DNA of 5,704 bases, taken from contig JALOTO010000152.1 of the NCBI GenBank assembly GCA_025457845.1, positions 1-5,704 on the forward strand, given 5' to 3'. Source of the stretch: Thermoplasmata archaeon (lineage in GTDB: Archaea > Thermoplasmatota > Thermoplasmata > UBA10834). The stretch's first letter is position 1. The number at the start of each line of letters is the position of its first letter. Positions 1-4,837 of the stretch are shown here, piece by piece. The notes below the pieces were generated by a model. The model did no database searches and had not been told where the DNA came from. It saw nothing but the letters and a program-made list of their open reading frames with translations. Position numbers and translations under genes: made by a program.

Positions 1-1
1 G

Positions 2-457
2 GCGATGCCCTCTAGGAAGGACATCTCACATCTGGCAGCCAATGACCTGGCCGAGGTCCTGGAGACGGACCAGAGGCTATTCGGGGATTCGAGGAGGAAA
101 CTCTTCGAATCGATCCTCCGGGAGGGGCCCGGACAATGCTTCAAGCAGGTCAAGGACGGCCGCATCGCCGGATACATATTCGCACGCCCGGACGATACTG
201 GCTTCAACCTGGGCCCATGGGTCAGCCTGACAGGCGCGCCCAAGGATGCGGAGGACCTGTTCACGGCGGCCCTCTCCACGTTCCACCCGGGGACCGTCTA
301 CTGGGGGGCGTCCTTCAGGAACGCCGAGGCGCTCAGGATAGTGAAGCGGTTGCCCGCCGAGAGATCATGGAGGATCCCGCTCATGGTCAAAGGCACTCCG
401 AGGTACGATGGCGATGCCATCAGGACGTTCGGAGTGGTGGGTTTCGAGCTGGGATGA
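2..457 (+). CDS. GNAT-family N-acetyltransferase, C-terminal part (5' end outside window)
   Basis: The frame is open to the left edge and ends at TGA 455-457, so about 150 residues are visible. The layout resembles the C-terminal domain of two-domain GNAT proteins of the YitH/Acetyltransf_18 type: an LFGDSRRKLF segment (residues 26-35 from the ATG at 5), then KDGRIAGYIFARP (residues 50-62), then NLGPWVSL (68-75), then a helix with an N-A-E-A-L segment. GNAT enzymes transfer acetyl groups from acetyl-CoA to amines; the substrate here cannot be told. Family members are usually about 280 residues with a catalytic GNAT domain first, so the ATG at position 5 is probably internal and the true start lies upstream. 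It could also be a short stand-alone protein starting at 5, but no ribosome binding site can be judged. The gene converges with the DUF3795-type gene across 43 bp. Confidence 0.7.
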   Translation, partial: AMPSRKDISHLAANDLAEVLETDQRLFGDSRRKLFESILREGPGQCFKQVKDGRIAGYIFARPDDTGFNLGPWVSLTGAPKDAEDLFTAALSTFHPGTVYWGASFRNAEALRIVKRLPAERSWRIPLMVKGTPRYDGDAIRTFGVVGFELG

Positions 458-500
458 CGGGGGCGAAGGTCGACGGGCAGTCCCTTGATGGCGGGGATGG

Positions 501-869
501 CTAGCCCAGCGGACCGAACGGGCCTCTCCACTTCCTTGCGCCCCTCAGGTACGCCGAGTACCCGTTCTTCCGGATGTAGTCGACGGGCCGGTGATAGTCT
601 CTCCTGTACTTCGACTCCTTCCTCTCGTGGAATGCCCGTATCGTATCGCATCCTTGATAGTCTCCGCAGTCCGCGCAGGTGACCATGTCACCTCTGGTGA
701 GGCAGCACAGCTTGACCTTGCACTTCACCGTCTTCAGGCTCCTCGTGCCGTCATCGTATCCGATCTTGCAGCCCCTGCATTGCCTCAGGATGAAAGACCT
801 GCAGGTACTGCAGTTGGCCCCGCAGCATCCGATGAGTCGCAGAGAGTCCTCCCGTTTCCCTCGCGCCAT
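501..869 (-). CDS. Cysteine-rich DUF3795-type protein, putative metal binding
   Basis: A 122-residue protein with twelve cysteines: C15, C16, C20, C23, C31, C34, C50, C55, C56, C65, C68 and C74. The opening IGCCGANCSTCRSF, the CRGC pair and the later CADC-x5-C pair match the pattern of DUF3795 proteins, small cysteine-rich proteins common in methanogens and other anaerobes with no firmly known function. The cysteines suggest zinc or an iron-sulfur cluster. The C-terminal third (from about residue 82) is basic and aromatic (RRDYHRP, RKWRGP). I chose the ATG at 869 because the family normally begins just before the first cysteine motif. No clear Shine-Dalgarno precedes it. The frame stays open upstream to a GTG at 986, which would add 39 low-complexity, arginine- and serine-rich residues. 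A TTAA-containing stretch at 896-906 about 30 bp upstream could be a weak TATA box for a leaderless message. Function is unknown. Confidence 0.75.
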   Translation of the reverse strand: MARGKREDSLRLIGCCGANCSTCRSFILRQCRGCKIGYDDGTRSLKTVKCKVKLCCLTRGDMVTCADCGDYQGCDTIRAFHERKESKYRRDYHRPVDYIRKNGYSAYLRGARKWRGPFGPLG

Positions 870-1123
870 GAGCGAGTCGACATGGACATGGCGTCGCTTA
901 ACCCTTCGGCCGCCATCGTGGATAGTGCTCTGCCAACCCAATCCCATGGAGAGGCTAGTGCGATTGTTGTGTCCCTGACCGGCCACGAATCGACGAGGTG
1001 ATCGGACTGGCCATCACGATTCGAATGCGAAGTCGTCGACAATCTCGCGAGGTGACTTGTCATGAAGGCGAGGAGGCAACAGCAGGCGGCAATCAGCCAA
1101 GAGCTCGTGCATGGGCGGTCGCG
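870..1123. other. Intergenic gap of about 250 bp
   Basis: This lies between the start of the DUF3795-type gene and the end of the membrane protein gene, both on the - strand. I see no recognised RNA gene and no strong TATA box. It holds a nested inverted repeat (986-1023) and a doubtful 21-codon ORF (1062-1127). Part of it (870-986) could be coding if the DUF3795-type gene starts further upstream. Confidence 0.6.
986..1023. repeat. Nested inverted repeat in intergenic gap
   Basis: The outer arms CGAATC (986-991) and GATTCG (1018-1023) are exact inverted copies. Inside them GTGAT (998-1002) pairs exactly with ATCAC (1013-1017), leaving a 10-base loop and a 6-base bulge on one side. It could be an RNA hairpin or a protein-binding site upstream of the DUF3795-type gene. 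Arms this short can arise by chance. Confidence 0.35.
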
Positions 1124-1127
1124 CTAG
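1062..1127 (+). CDS. Possible 21-residue small ORF (doubtful)
   Basis: A strong Shine-Dalgarno-like GAGGTGA (1049-1055) stands six bases before an ATG that opens a 21-codon frame ending in TAG. The predicted peptide is basic and glutamine-rich (MKARRQQQAAISQ...). Its stop codon and the stop codon of the oppositely transcribed membrane protein gene lie in the same CTAG tetramer at 1124-1127. No TATA box is evident upstream and the peptide resembles nothing I know, so it may well be untranslated. Confidence 0.15.
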   Translation: MKARRQQQAAISQELVHGRSR

Positions 1128-1939
1128 ATGACATAGACTCCAAGGAGCAGGTACACGGTGTCTTCCGAGAACGGCAGAGTCCTTACGTACGCCACGCTAT
1201 CGATATCACCGACCGGTAGACTCGCCGAGCCGTTCCACACATCAAGCTCCAGCGTGTGCGAGCCAGATGACAGACGGAGATTCACGGGCTCGTACATGGC
1301 ATAGTGCTCGCCGTCATAAGTCAGGGTGCCGGAGTGCATGGCTTCCCCGTCCAGATACACCGTGAAGCCCACAGAACCGTATGTCGCTCCGTCGACGTAG
1401 ACCGATACCTGCAGCTGCGACACATCGTTCGACCCGACATAGAATGTGAAGGAGGCGAGAACGATGACCGAGCCGACGATAGCTAGGGTGATTGCACGCC
1501 TGGCAAACTCGGAAAAGGGCCGCGAGGTCGTGCCATCGTCGCGTACGTGCCACAAGAACTTCCTTGACCTCGGAGGGATCGATAGCTTACTCCCGGGGTA
1601 TTCCAATCCTACGAACATGGACAAGATGAGGATGAAGCACGCTGAGAAGGCTGGAACGAAGGTCCAACATGTGAACCCAAGATACCAGGACATCGGAAGG
1701 AGAATTGCGAGGCTTGGCAGCTGAACGAGCCATCCGAGAGGCGTCAGGGCCGAGATCCCAATGCCGACGAAGAGCAGCATGGTCAGCCGGGTTGCATCCC
1801 ACATTATGTCTTGTCTCAGGGCCGAATCCATTGAAGTACCTGTCATGCCGAAGAGGCTAATCTGGGTGAGACCGAGGAATAGGATCCCACTTGAGAGGGA
1901 CAGCACGAACCCACAGAATCCGATGAGGTTGAACCTCAT
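1124..1939 (-). CDS. Hypothetical membrane protein: five helices plus beta-rich extracytoplasmic C-terminal domain
   Basis: A 271-residue protein that I do not recognise. Hydrophobic segments fall at about 5-25, 52-66, 69-90, 94-112 and 149-168. The loop between helices four and five (113-148) is rich in Arg/Lys (PPRSRK, FARRA), which by the positive-inside rule puts it in the cytoplasm and residues 169-271 outside. That outer region alternates short strands and turns (VSVYVDG, FTVYLDGE, SHTLELDVWNG) and looks like a beta-sandwich, Ig-like module. I chose ATG 1939 because AGGGTG (1945-1950) stands five bases upstream and a TATA box at 1971-1977 puts transcription start near 1948-1950. The ATG at 1954 and TTG at 1957 would then be upstream of the message. 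Codon third positions look less GC-biased than in the neighbouring ribosomal genes, suggesting weaker expression, faster evolution or acquisition. The gene appears monocistronic. Confidence 0.75.
   Translation of the reverse strand: MRFNLIGFCGFVLSLSSGILFLGLTQISLFGMTGTSMDSALRQDIMWDATRLTMLLFVGIGISALTPLGWLVQLPSLAILLPMSWYLGFTCWTFVPAFSACFILILSMFVGLEYPGSKLSIPPRSRKFLWHVRDDGTTSRPFSEFARRAITLAIVGSVIVLASFTFYVGSNDVSQLQVSVYVDGATYGSVGFTVYLDGEAMHSGTLTYDGEHYAMYEPVNLRLSSGSHTLELDVWNGSASLPVGDIDSVAYVRTLPFSEDTVYLLLGVYVI
1923..1939. repeat. 17-bp palindrome over the start codon of the membrane protein gene
   Basis: ATGAGGTT (1923-1930) and AACCTCAT (1932-1939) are perfect inverted copies around one central base. 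The ATG start codon of the - strand gene is the outermost triplet of one arm (1937-1939). As DNA it resembles an operator just downstream of the expected transcription start. As RNA it could fold into a 7-bp stem with a 3-base loop that hides the start codon. The palindrome is seen directly; any regulatory role is inference. Confidence 0.5.
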
Positions 1940-1970
1940 TCTAGCACCCTTCATCAATATCTGATGCGCA

Positions 1971-1977
1971 TTATAAA
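1971..1977 (-). promoter_or_regulatory. TATA box (box A) for the membrane protein gene
   Basis: On the - strand this reads TTTATAA within an A/T-only stretch (AATTTATAAT, 1970-1979) that stands out in GC-rich DNA. Its centre is about 35 bp before the chosen start codon, predicting a leader of roughly ten bases that contains the AGGGTG ribosome binding site. The upstream BRE is not clearly purine-rich. Confidence 0.65.
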
Positions 1978-2015
1978 TTAGTATCTATGGCGAGGGACCT
2001 TGCAGAAGACGGGGG

Positions 2016-2043
2016 GGCCATTCGGTCGGTCAAAGAAATGGCC
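2016..2043 (-). repeat. Inverted repeat just downstream of tRNA-Pro
   Basis: GGCCATT (2016-2022) and AATGGCC (2037-2043) are exact inverted copies separated by 14 bases, starting four bases past the tRNA 3' end. In the transcript this gives a 7-bp stem. A run of C rather than U follows, so it is not a textbook intrinsic terminator. It may help 3' processing or termination of the tRNA transcript. Confidence 0.4.
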
Positions 2044-2136
2044 ATGTGGGTCCGTCGCGATTTGAACGCGAGTCACCAGCACCCCAAGCTGGAAGGATAC
2101 CAAGCTACCCCACGGACCCGTGTTGAAAGAAATGGC
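2032..2136 (-). repeat. 11-bp direct repeat bracketing the tRNA-Pro gene
   Basis: AAAGAAATGGC occurs at 2032-2042 and again at 2126-2136 (sense-strand GCCATTTCTTT). The copies lie four bases beyond the 3' end and six bases before the 5' end of the tRNA. Their pyrimidine-rich sense strand could mark termination or processing sites. Flanking repeats could alternatively be a trace of duplication or insertion. Confidence 0.5.
2047..2119 (-). tRNA. tRNA-Pro (anticodon GGG)
   Basis: All four arms fold. The acceptor stem is GGGTCCG/CGGACCC. The D arm has T8, A14 and GG at 18-19. The anticodon stem CCAGC/GCTGG encloses loop TTGGGGT, giving anticodon GGG (proline, CCC/CCU codons). The T stem TCGCG/CGCGA encloses TTCAAAT. 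The length is 73 bases with a four-base variable region and discriminator A73. The anticodon loop has the normal seven bases, so there is no intron at the usual site. The 3' CCA is not encoded (ACATG follows), so tRNA nucleotidyltransferase must add it. No TATA box lies in the 34 bp after rpoN, so the tRNA is probably cut from the ribosomal operon transcript. Confidence 0.93.
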
Positions 2137-2155
2137 TGAGAGGGGGGCGCCCTCT
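2126..2155 (-). terminator. Hairpin plus pyrimidine tract between rpoN and tRNA-Pro (possible attenuator or processing site)
   Basis: Read on the - strand, AGAGGG (2155-2150) pairs with CCCTCT (2144-2139) around a five-base loop. The stem begins inside the rpoN stop codon. It is followed by CAG and then CCATTTCTTT. The layout resembles a terminator, but the U tract is short and interrupted, so partial read-through into the tRNA is plausible. Confidence 0.35.
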
Positions 2156-2342
2156 AGTAGGGCGCGACCTCGTCTATGAGGTTTGCGTGCGTCAGGATCA
2201 TCCTGCGGCAACAGTAGCGCTCGAGGTGGAGGGAGTCGAGAACGTCCTTCGCGGGCTCGCCCATGTCCACCCTCTTGACGAAGTCCTCGTAGGCGCTGCC
2301 GATGACCTTCCCGCAAGTGAAACATCTCACCGGTATGATCAT
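2154..2342 (-). CDS. rpoN: DNA-directed RNA polymerase subunit N (Rpb10 family)
   Basis: A 62-residue protein, the normal size for the archaeal N subunit, which is homologous to eukaryotic Rpb10. It is a small zinc-bundle protein that sits with subunits D and L at the assembly platform of RNA polymerase. The diagnostic zinc motif is complete: C7-F-T-C10 near the N-terminus ([12 protein letters not shown]) and the adjacent pair C44-C45 in ERYCCRRM. The start ATG lies six bases after the rps9 stop, and a GGTGAT ribosome binding site overlaps that stop codon. It closes the protein-coding part of the rpl18e-rpl13-rps9-rpoN operon, an order conserved widely in archaea. In many archaea rpoK and rps2 follow; here a tRNA-Pro gene takes that place. 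Confidence 0.97.
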   Translation of the reverse strand: MIIPVRCFTCGKVIGSAYEDFVKRVDMGEPAKDVLDSLHLERYCCRRMILTHANLIDEVAPY

Positions 2343-2348
2343 TCCACA

Positions 2349-2747
2349 TCACCTGTACGACTTTTGTCTCTTCTTCCGAGCGCCCCTGCCGAGAGGCTTC
2401 TTCGGTAGCTTCCTCCTCGGGTCGGACACGAGCAGCGACCTGTCGTACCTTCCGAACAGGGTCTCCAGCTCCTCGTCCTCGAGGAAGTTGACCAGCCCCT
2501 TCGCTATGGCCGTCCTGGCTGCGGAGGCCTGGCCCATCATGCCGCCGCCCTCGACGGTCACGTGGATGTCGACCTTCGCTGCCTTCTCCCCGGCCAGCGT
2601 CAGGGGTTCCATGATCTTCATGCGCGCGAGGTGGGGCTCGTGTATCTCGATCGGGACGCTGTTTATCCTGACCATTCCCTGGCCCTTCATCACGGTCGCC
2701 CTGGCGACCGCGCTCTTCCTCTTGCCGCTTGAAACCACGACCTTCAC
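2349..2747 (-). CDS. rps9: Small ribosomal subunit protein uS9
   Basis: A 132-residue protein of the usual archaeal uS9 length. The N-terminal VVVSSGKRKSAVARATV and the glycine-rich VTVEGGGMMGQASAARTAIAKGL segment (about residues 64-85) are family hallmarks. The basic tail ending GRGARKKRQKSYR is the extension that reaches toward P-site tRNA in the 30S subunit. Translation starts at a GTG: its GTGA overlaps the rpl13 stop TGA (four-base overlap), with a GGTG ribosome binding site five bases upstream inside rpl13, so the two genes are probably translationally coupled. Confidence 0.97.
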   Translation of the reverse strand: MKVVVSSGKRKSAVARATVMKGQGMVRINSVPIEIHEPHLARMKIMEPLTLAGEKAAKVDIHVTVEGGGMMGQASAARTAIAKGLVNFLEDEELETLFGRYDRSLLVSDPRRKLPKKPLGRGARKKRQKSYR

Positions 2748-3181
2748 TCAGACACCCCCCTCTTGGAGCCCATGTGCTTCGCTATCTCGCCAAGGTATGT
2801 GAACTTCACTATGTGAGGCTTCCTGGCGCTCTCCAGGGTCTCGACCTTGGCCTCCTTGAACTCCTTCGGGACGCCCACGTAGACCTTGAGGCGCTTGTAC
2901 GCCGCCCGGCCCCTCGGGCTCTTGTAGTTCACCATGTTCCTGACCGCGTGCTTGAACATCATGTCCGCCGCGCGCGGGTAGAAGGGGCCCTTGGCCTTCT
3001 TCTGGCTGCTGCCCCTCTCGGTCCTGTGGTGGTAGAACGCCTTGAGCTGCACGGCCCTGCCCGAGACTACGGTCTTCTCGGCGTTGACCACGACGATCTC
3101 CTCGCCGTTGAGCAGGCGCTTGGCGATGTGTGAGCACAGCCGGCCCAGTATGAGTCCGTTCGCGTCTATGACCGCTGCCAC
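2744..3181 (-). CDS. rpl13: Large ribosomal subunit protein uL13
   Basis: A 145-residue protein. Family features in order are the N-terminal AAVIDANGLILGRLCSHIAK, the EEIVVVNAEK segment, the PFYPRAADMMFKHAVRNM region and PRGRAAYKRLKVYVGVP. uL13 binds 23S rRNA early in 50S assembly. I chose the GTG at 3181 because it directly precedes the conserved VIDANGLILGR block and has a GGTGAT ribosome binding site at 3185-3190. The longer frame reaching 3238 would add 19 unrelated residues inside rpl18e. The start is four bases after the rpl18e stop. Confidence 0.95.
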   Translation of the reverse strand: MAAVIDANGLILGRLCSHIAKRLLNGEEIVVVNAEKTVVSGRAVQLKAFYHHRTERGSSQKKAKGPFYPRAADMMFKHAVRNMVNYKSPRGRAAYKRLKVYVGVPKEFKEAKVETLESARKPHIVKFTYLGEIAKHMGSKRGVSE

Positions 3182-3184
3182 ATC

Positions 3185-3190
3185 ATCACC
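3185..3190 (-). promoter_or_regulatory. Ribosome binding site of rpl13 overlapping the rpl18e stop
   Basis: The - strand GGTGAT is a six-base match to the 16S anti-Shine-Dalgarno (ATCACC). It contains the rpl18e stop TGA and lies three bases before the GTG start of rpl13. It decides the GTG start and suggests termination-reinitiation between the genes. Confidence 0.7.
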
Positions 3191-3551
3191 CCAGTATCCT
3201 GATCTTGGACCCGTTCGGATTCTTCGCCACGAGTTCATCGATCGACATGTTCTTCCCGCCGGCCTTCGAGATCTTGTCCTTCGCCTGTCCCGATACCCTG
3301 TACGCGGCGACGGTGACCTTCCTCGCGATCTCGCCGGAACCCAGCAGCTTCCCCGGGACGACTATGACGTCGTTATCGTTGGCATAACGGTTTATGCGGC
3401 CAACGTTGACCTCCGCCCAGTTGCTTGCAGGGCCCTCAAGGCGCAGCGCGATGTCTCGCCAGACAGGTGCCTCGTTCTCCCTGCTAGCGTCCTTCAGGCG
3501 CTGGATCAGGGCCACGAGGTTGGGATTCGACTTCGTATTCTTCTTTCCCAT
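3186..3551 (-). CDS. rpl18e: Large ribosomal subunit protein eL18 (L18e)
   Basis: A 121-residue protein, the typical archaeal L18e length; the family is absent from bacteria. Recognisable blocks are KSNPNLVALIQRLKDASRE near the N-terminus, APVWRDIALRLEGP (about residues 28-41), EVNVGRINRYA, VVPGKLLGSGE and the end KNPNGSKIRILG. It is a structural protein of the 50S subunit. The ATG has a strong GGAGGAG ribosome binding site (3557-3563) five bases upstream. It is the first gene of the operon, driven by a TATA box about 50 bp upstream. In many archaea L18e follows the rpoD/S11 genes or is preceded by other operon members; here it begins the unit. Confidence 0.96.
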   Translation of the reverse strand: MGKKNTKSNPNLVALIQRLKDASRENEAPVWRDIALRLEGPASNWAEVNVGRINRYANDNDVIVVPGKLLGSGEIARKVTVAAYRVSGQAKDKISKAGGKNMSIDELVAKNPNGSKIRILG

Positions 3552-3601
3552 GCTGACTCCTCCGACATCTCTGTGAGAGCGTCCGAGTAAATGTGGGGTC
3601 G

Positions 3602-3617
3602 TTTATAAAGCTTTCCG
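3602..3617 (-). promoter_or_regulatory. BRE and TATA box of the rpl18e operon
   Basis: On the - strand CGGAAAGC (BRE-like, 3617-3610) is followed immediately by TTTATAAA (3609-3602). This is a near-consensus archaeal BRE plus box A in GC-rich surroundings. Transcription should begin about 25 bp downstream, near 3580, giving a leader of roughly 30 bases that carries the GGAGGAG ribosome binding site. Confidence 0.85.
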
Positions 3618-3627
3618 TCCTCCTGGA

Positions 3628-3658
3628 CGCATGGATTTGACCATCTGGCTCGCATGGA
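3628..3658. repeat. 8-bp direct repeats between divergent promoters
   Basis: CGCATGGA occurs at 3628-3635 and 3651-3658, 23 bp apart (about two helical turns). ATGG (3631-3634) and CCAT (3641-3644) also form a short inverted repeat. It could be an operator shared by the divergent units, but the signal is weak and I see no regulator gene in the window. Confidence 0.25.
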
Positions 3659-3664
3659 AGCCAC

Positions 3665-3691
3665 GGCGCGCGCGCATCGCGGGGGCGCGCC
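3665..3691. repeat. GC-alternating tract with 7-bp inverted repeat
   Basis: GGCGCGC (3665-3671) and GCGCGCC (3685-3691) are exact inverted copies 13 bp apart. The stretch 3666-3675 is pure alternating G and C, a composition able to adopt Z-form DNA or a stable hairpin. It lies in the 233-bp gap between rpl18e and the Nfo-like gene, which otherwise holds only the two promoters. Confidence 0.4.
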
Positions 3692-3730
3692 TCCTCTCCC
3701 TACTGGTCATGGTTGTGCATCCAACAGATG

Positions 3731-3737
3731 ATATATA
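3731..3737 (+). promoter_or_regulatory. TATA box for the Nfo-like/hxlB unit
   Basis: ATATATA stands out in GC-rich DNA about 50 bp before the ATG at 3785. It predicts transcription start near 3760 and a leader of about 25 bases with a GGGGGT (3775-3780) ribosome binding site. TTATAC at 3748-3753 is a weaker alternative but would leave a very short leader. Confidence 0.6.
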
Positions 3738-3784
3738 CGGGCTATGTTATACACGAAAAATCCAGCTCACTCCCGGGGGTTCAG

Positions 3785-4837
3785 ATGATTCGTTTTGGAC
3801 CGGCAGGCATCCCTTTGTCCTGCAAAGGTCGCACATTGAAGGATGGAATCGAGGACGTTCACCACCTTGGCCTGACGGCCATGGAGGCGCAGCTAGTCCG
3901 CGCTCACGTACAGGAGAGGCCCGCTGAGGCAGAGGAGGTCGGGCTCTCCCCGAGGGAACTCACCAACGACATGGTCATCGAGATCGTCAGGAAGAAGGGG
4001 ACCAAGGACGACATCGTCTCCGACCTCGACGAGAAGATCAGGAAGGGCGACATGCTCGTCGCGCTGACGAGCGGGATAGCCAAGAGCTACCAGGAGCTCA
4101 GAGGGCTCAAGGTCATGGCTGACGAGCTGGATGTGACGATGTCCATCCACACGCCGTACTACATGGACCTCATCAGCGACGGCGAACTCTGCTTCAAGAG
4201 CATGGACGCCATCAAGTGGGGAGGCATCATCGGCGGGGAGATCGGGGCGTCGATGATCGTGACGCATCTCGGCCTCTACGGCGATGTCAACCCCAAGGTC
4301 GCAGCCAAGAGGGTCAAGGACCGCGTCGGTGACCTGGCCAAGTGGTACAAGAAGCAGGGCATCAAGTGCCCGCTCGGTCTCGAGCTCAGCGGCCGGCAGG
4401 AGATATTCGGCTCCCTCGCCGAGATCGCGAAGATATGCAAGGATGTCGACGGGGTCGTACCGGTCCTCAACTTCGCCCACTACCACTCGAGGGAGAGCGG
4501 CCTGCTGAAGGAGCCCAAGGACTTCGACGAGCTCTTCGACGCCGTCTCCGACATCACGGGCAGGGAGTACTACACCCACTTCTCCGGCGTCGAGCACGAT
4601 GCGGGCAACGAGAAGAGGTACACCTCCATCAAGAGGGGGGACCTCAGGTTCGAGCCCCTGGCGGAGGCCCTCGTGGACAGGAACGAGCCGATGACGGTCA
4701 TATCCGGGTCCCCGCTGCTCGAGCACGACGCGATGTACATGAAGGTCATAATGGAGAGGGTGCTGGCCAAGAAGGTCTCGAAAGAGGTCAAGGAGAGCGG
4801 CACCAACCACAAGAAGGACAAGGCCGGGTCCAGATGA
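3785..4837 (+). CDS. Endonuclease IV-like TIM-barrel protein (AP-endonuclease family 2) with incomplete zinc site
   Basis: A 350-residue TIM-barrel protein of the Nfo/xylose-isomerase-like superfamily. I chose ATG 3785 because MIRFGPAGIP is the usual archaeal start and the TATA box lies at 3731; the frame reaching 3713 would begin upstream of the promoter. Landmarks are SIHTPYY (H122), VTHLGLYGD (H161), LGLELSGRQ (E200), LNFAH (N229, H232), THFSGVEHD (H265), EKRY (277-279) and VISGSPLLEHDA. Aligned by eye with E. coli Nfo, H69, H109, E145, H182 and H216 are kept, but D179 is Asn, D229 is Lys, H231 is Tyr and E261 is Gly. The site for Zn1 is thus intact and those for Zn2 and Zn3 are not. It is usually annotated deoxyribonuclease IV, which cleaves DNA at abasic sites, but a one-metal DNA-binding or sugar-metabolic role is as likely. 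Residues 326-350 form a lysine-rich tail. Its stop overlaps hxlB. Confidence 0.8.
   Translation: MIRFGPAGIPLSCKGRTLKDGIEDVHHLGLTAMEAQLVRAHVQERPAEAEEVGLSPRELTNDMVIEIVRKKGTKDDIVSDLDEKIRKGDMLVALTSGIAKSYQELRGLKVMADELDVTMSIHTPYYMDLISDGELCFKSMDAIKWGGIIGGEIGASMIVTHLGLYGDVNPKVAAKRVKDRVGDLAKWYKKQGIKCPLGLELSGRQEIFGSLAEIAKICKDVDGVVPVLNFAHYHSRESGLLKEPKDFDELFDAVSDITGREYYTHFSGVEHDAGNEKRYTSIKRGDLRFEPLAEALVDRNEPMTVISGSPLLEHDAMYMKVIMERVLAKKVSKEVKESGTNHKKDKAGSR

Noticed and set aside
591..1063. Several overlapping open frames on both strands around the DUF3795-type gene
   Set aside because: They have no motif, no ribosome binding site and compete with the cysteine-patterned - strand frame, which is clearly real.
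998..1219. 73-codon + strand frame crossing into the membrane protein gene
   Set aside because: It overlaps the 3' end of a well-supported opposite gene and has no recognisable content.
1982..2046. Possible mobile-element or att-site remnant next to the tRNA
   Set aside because: No integrase gene, no displaced copy of the tRNA 3' end and no longer repeats are present. The 11-bp repeats are more simply read as transcription signals.
3183..3190. Box C-like GTGATGA on the - strand suggesting a C/D-box guide RNA
   Set aside because: It is explained by the GGTGAT ribosome binding site and start region of rpl13, and I see no matching box D arrangement.
3893..4810. Long - strand open frame opposite the Nfo-like gene
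   Set aside because: It is the mirror of a recognised conserved + strand gene. The predicted protein is an unusual mix of Val/Leu/Asp/Arg created by high third-position GC, with no family signature.
4342..4833. + strand open frame upstream of hxlB in the same frame, giving a fusion-like 342-residue protein
   Set aside because: The upstream part lies in the wrong frame within the Nfo-like gene and is Arg/Gly/Gln-rich nonsense. PHI proteins begin at the ATG at 4834.
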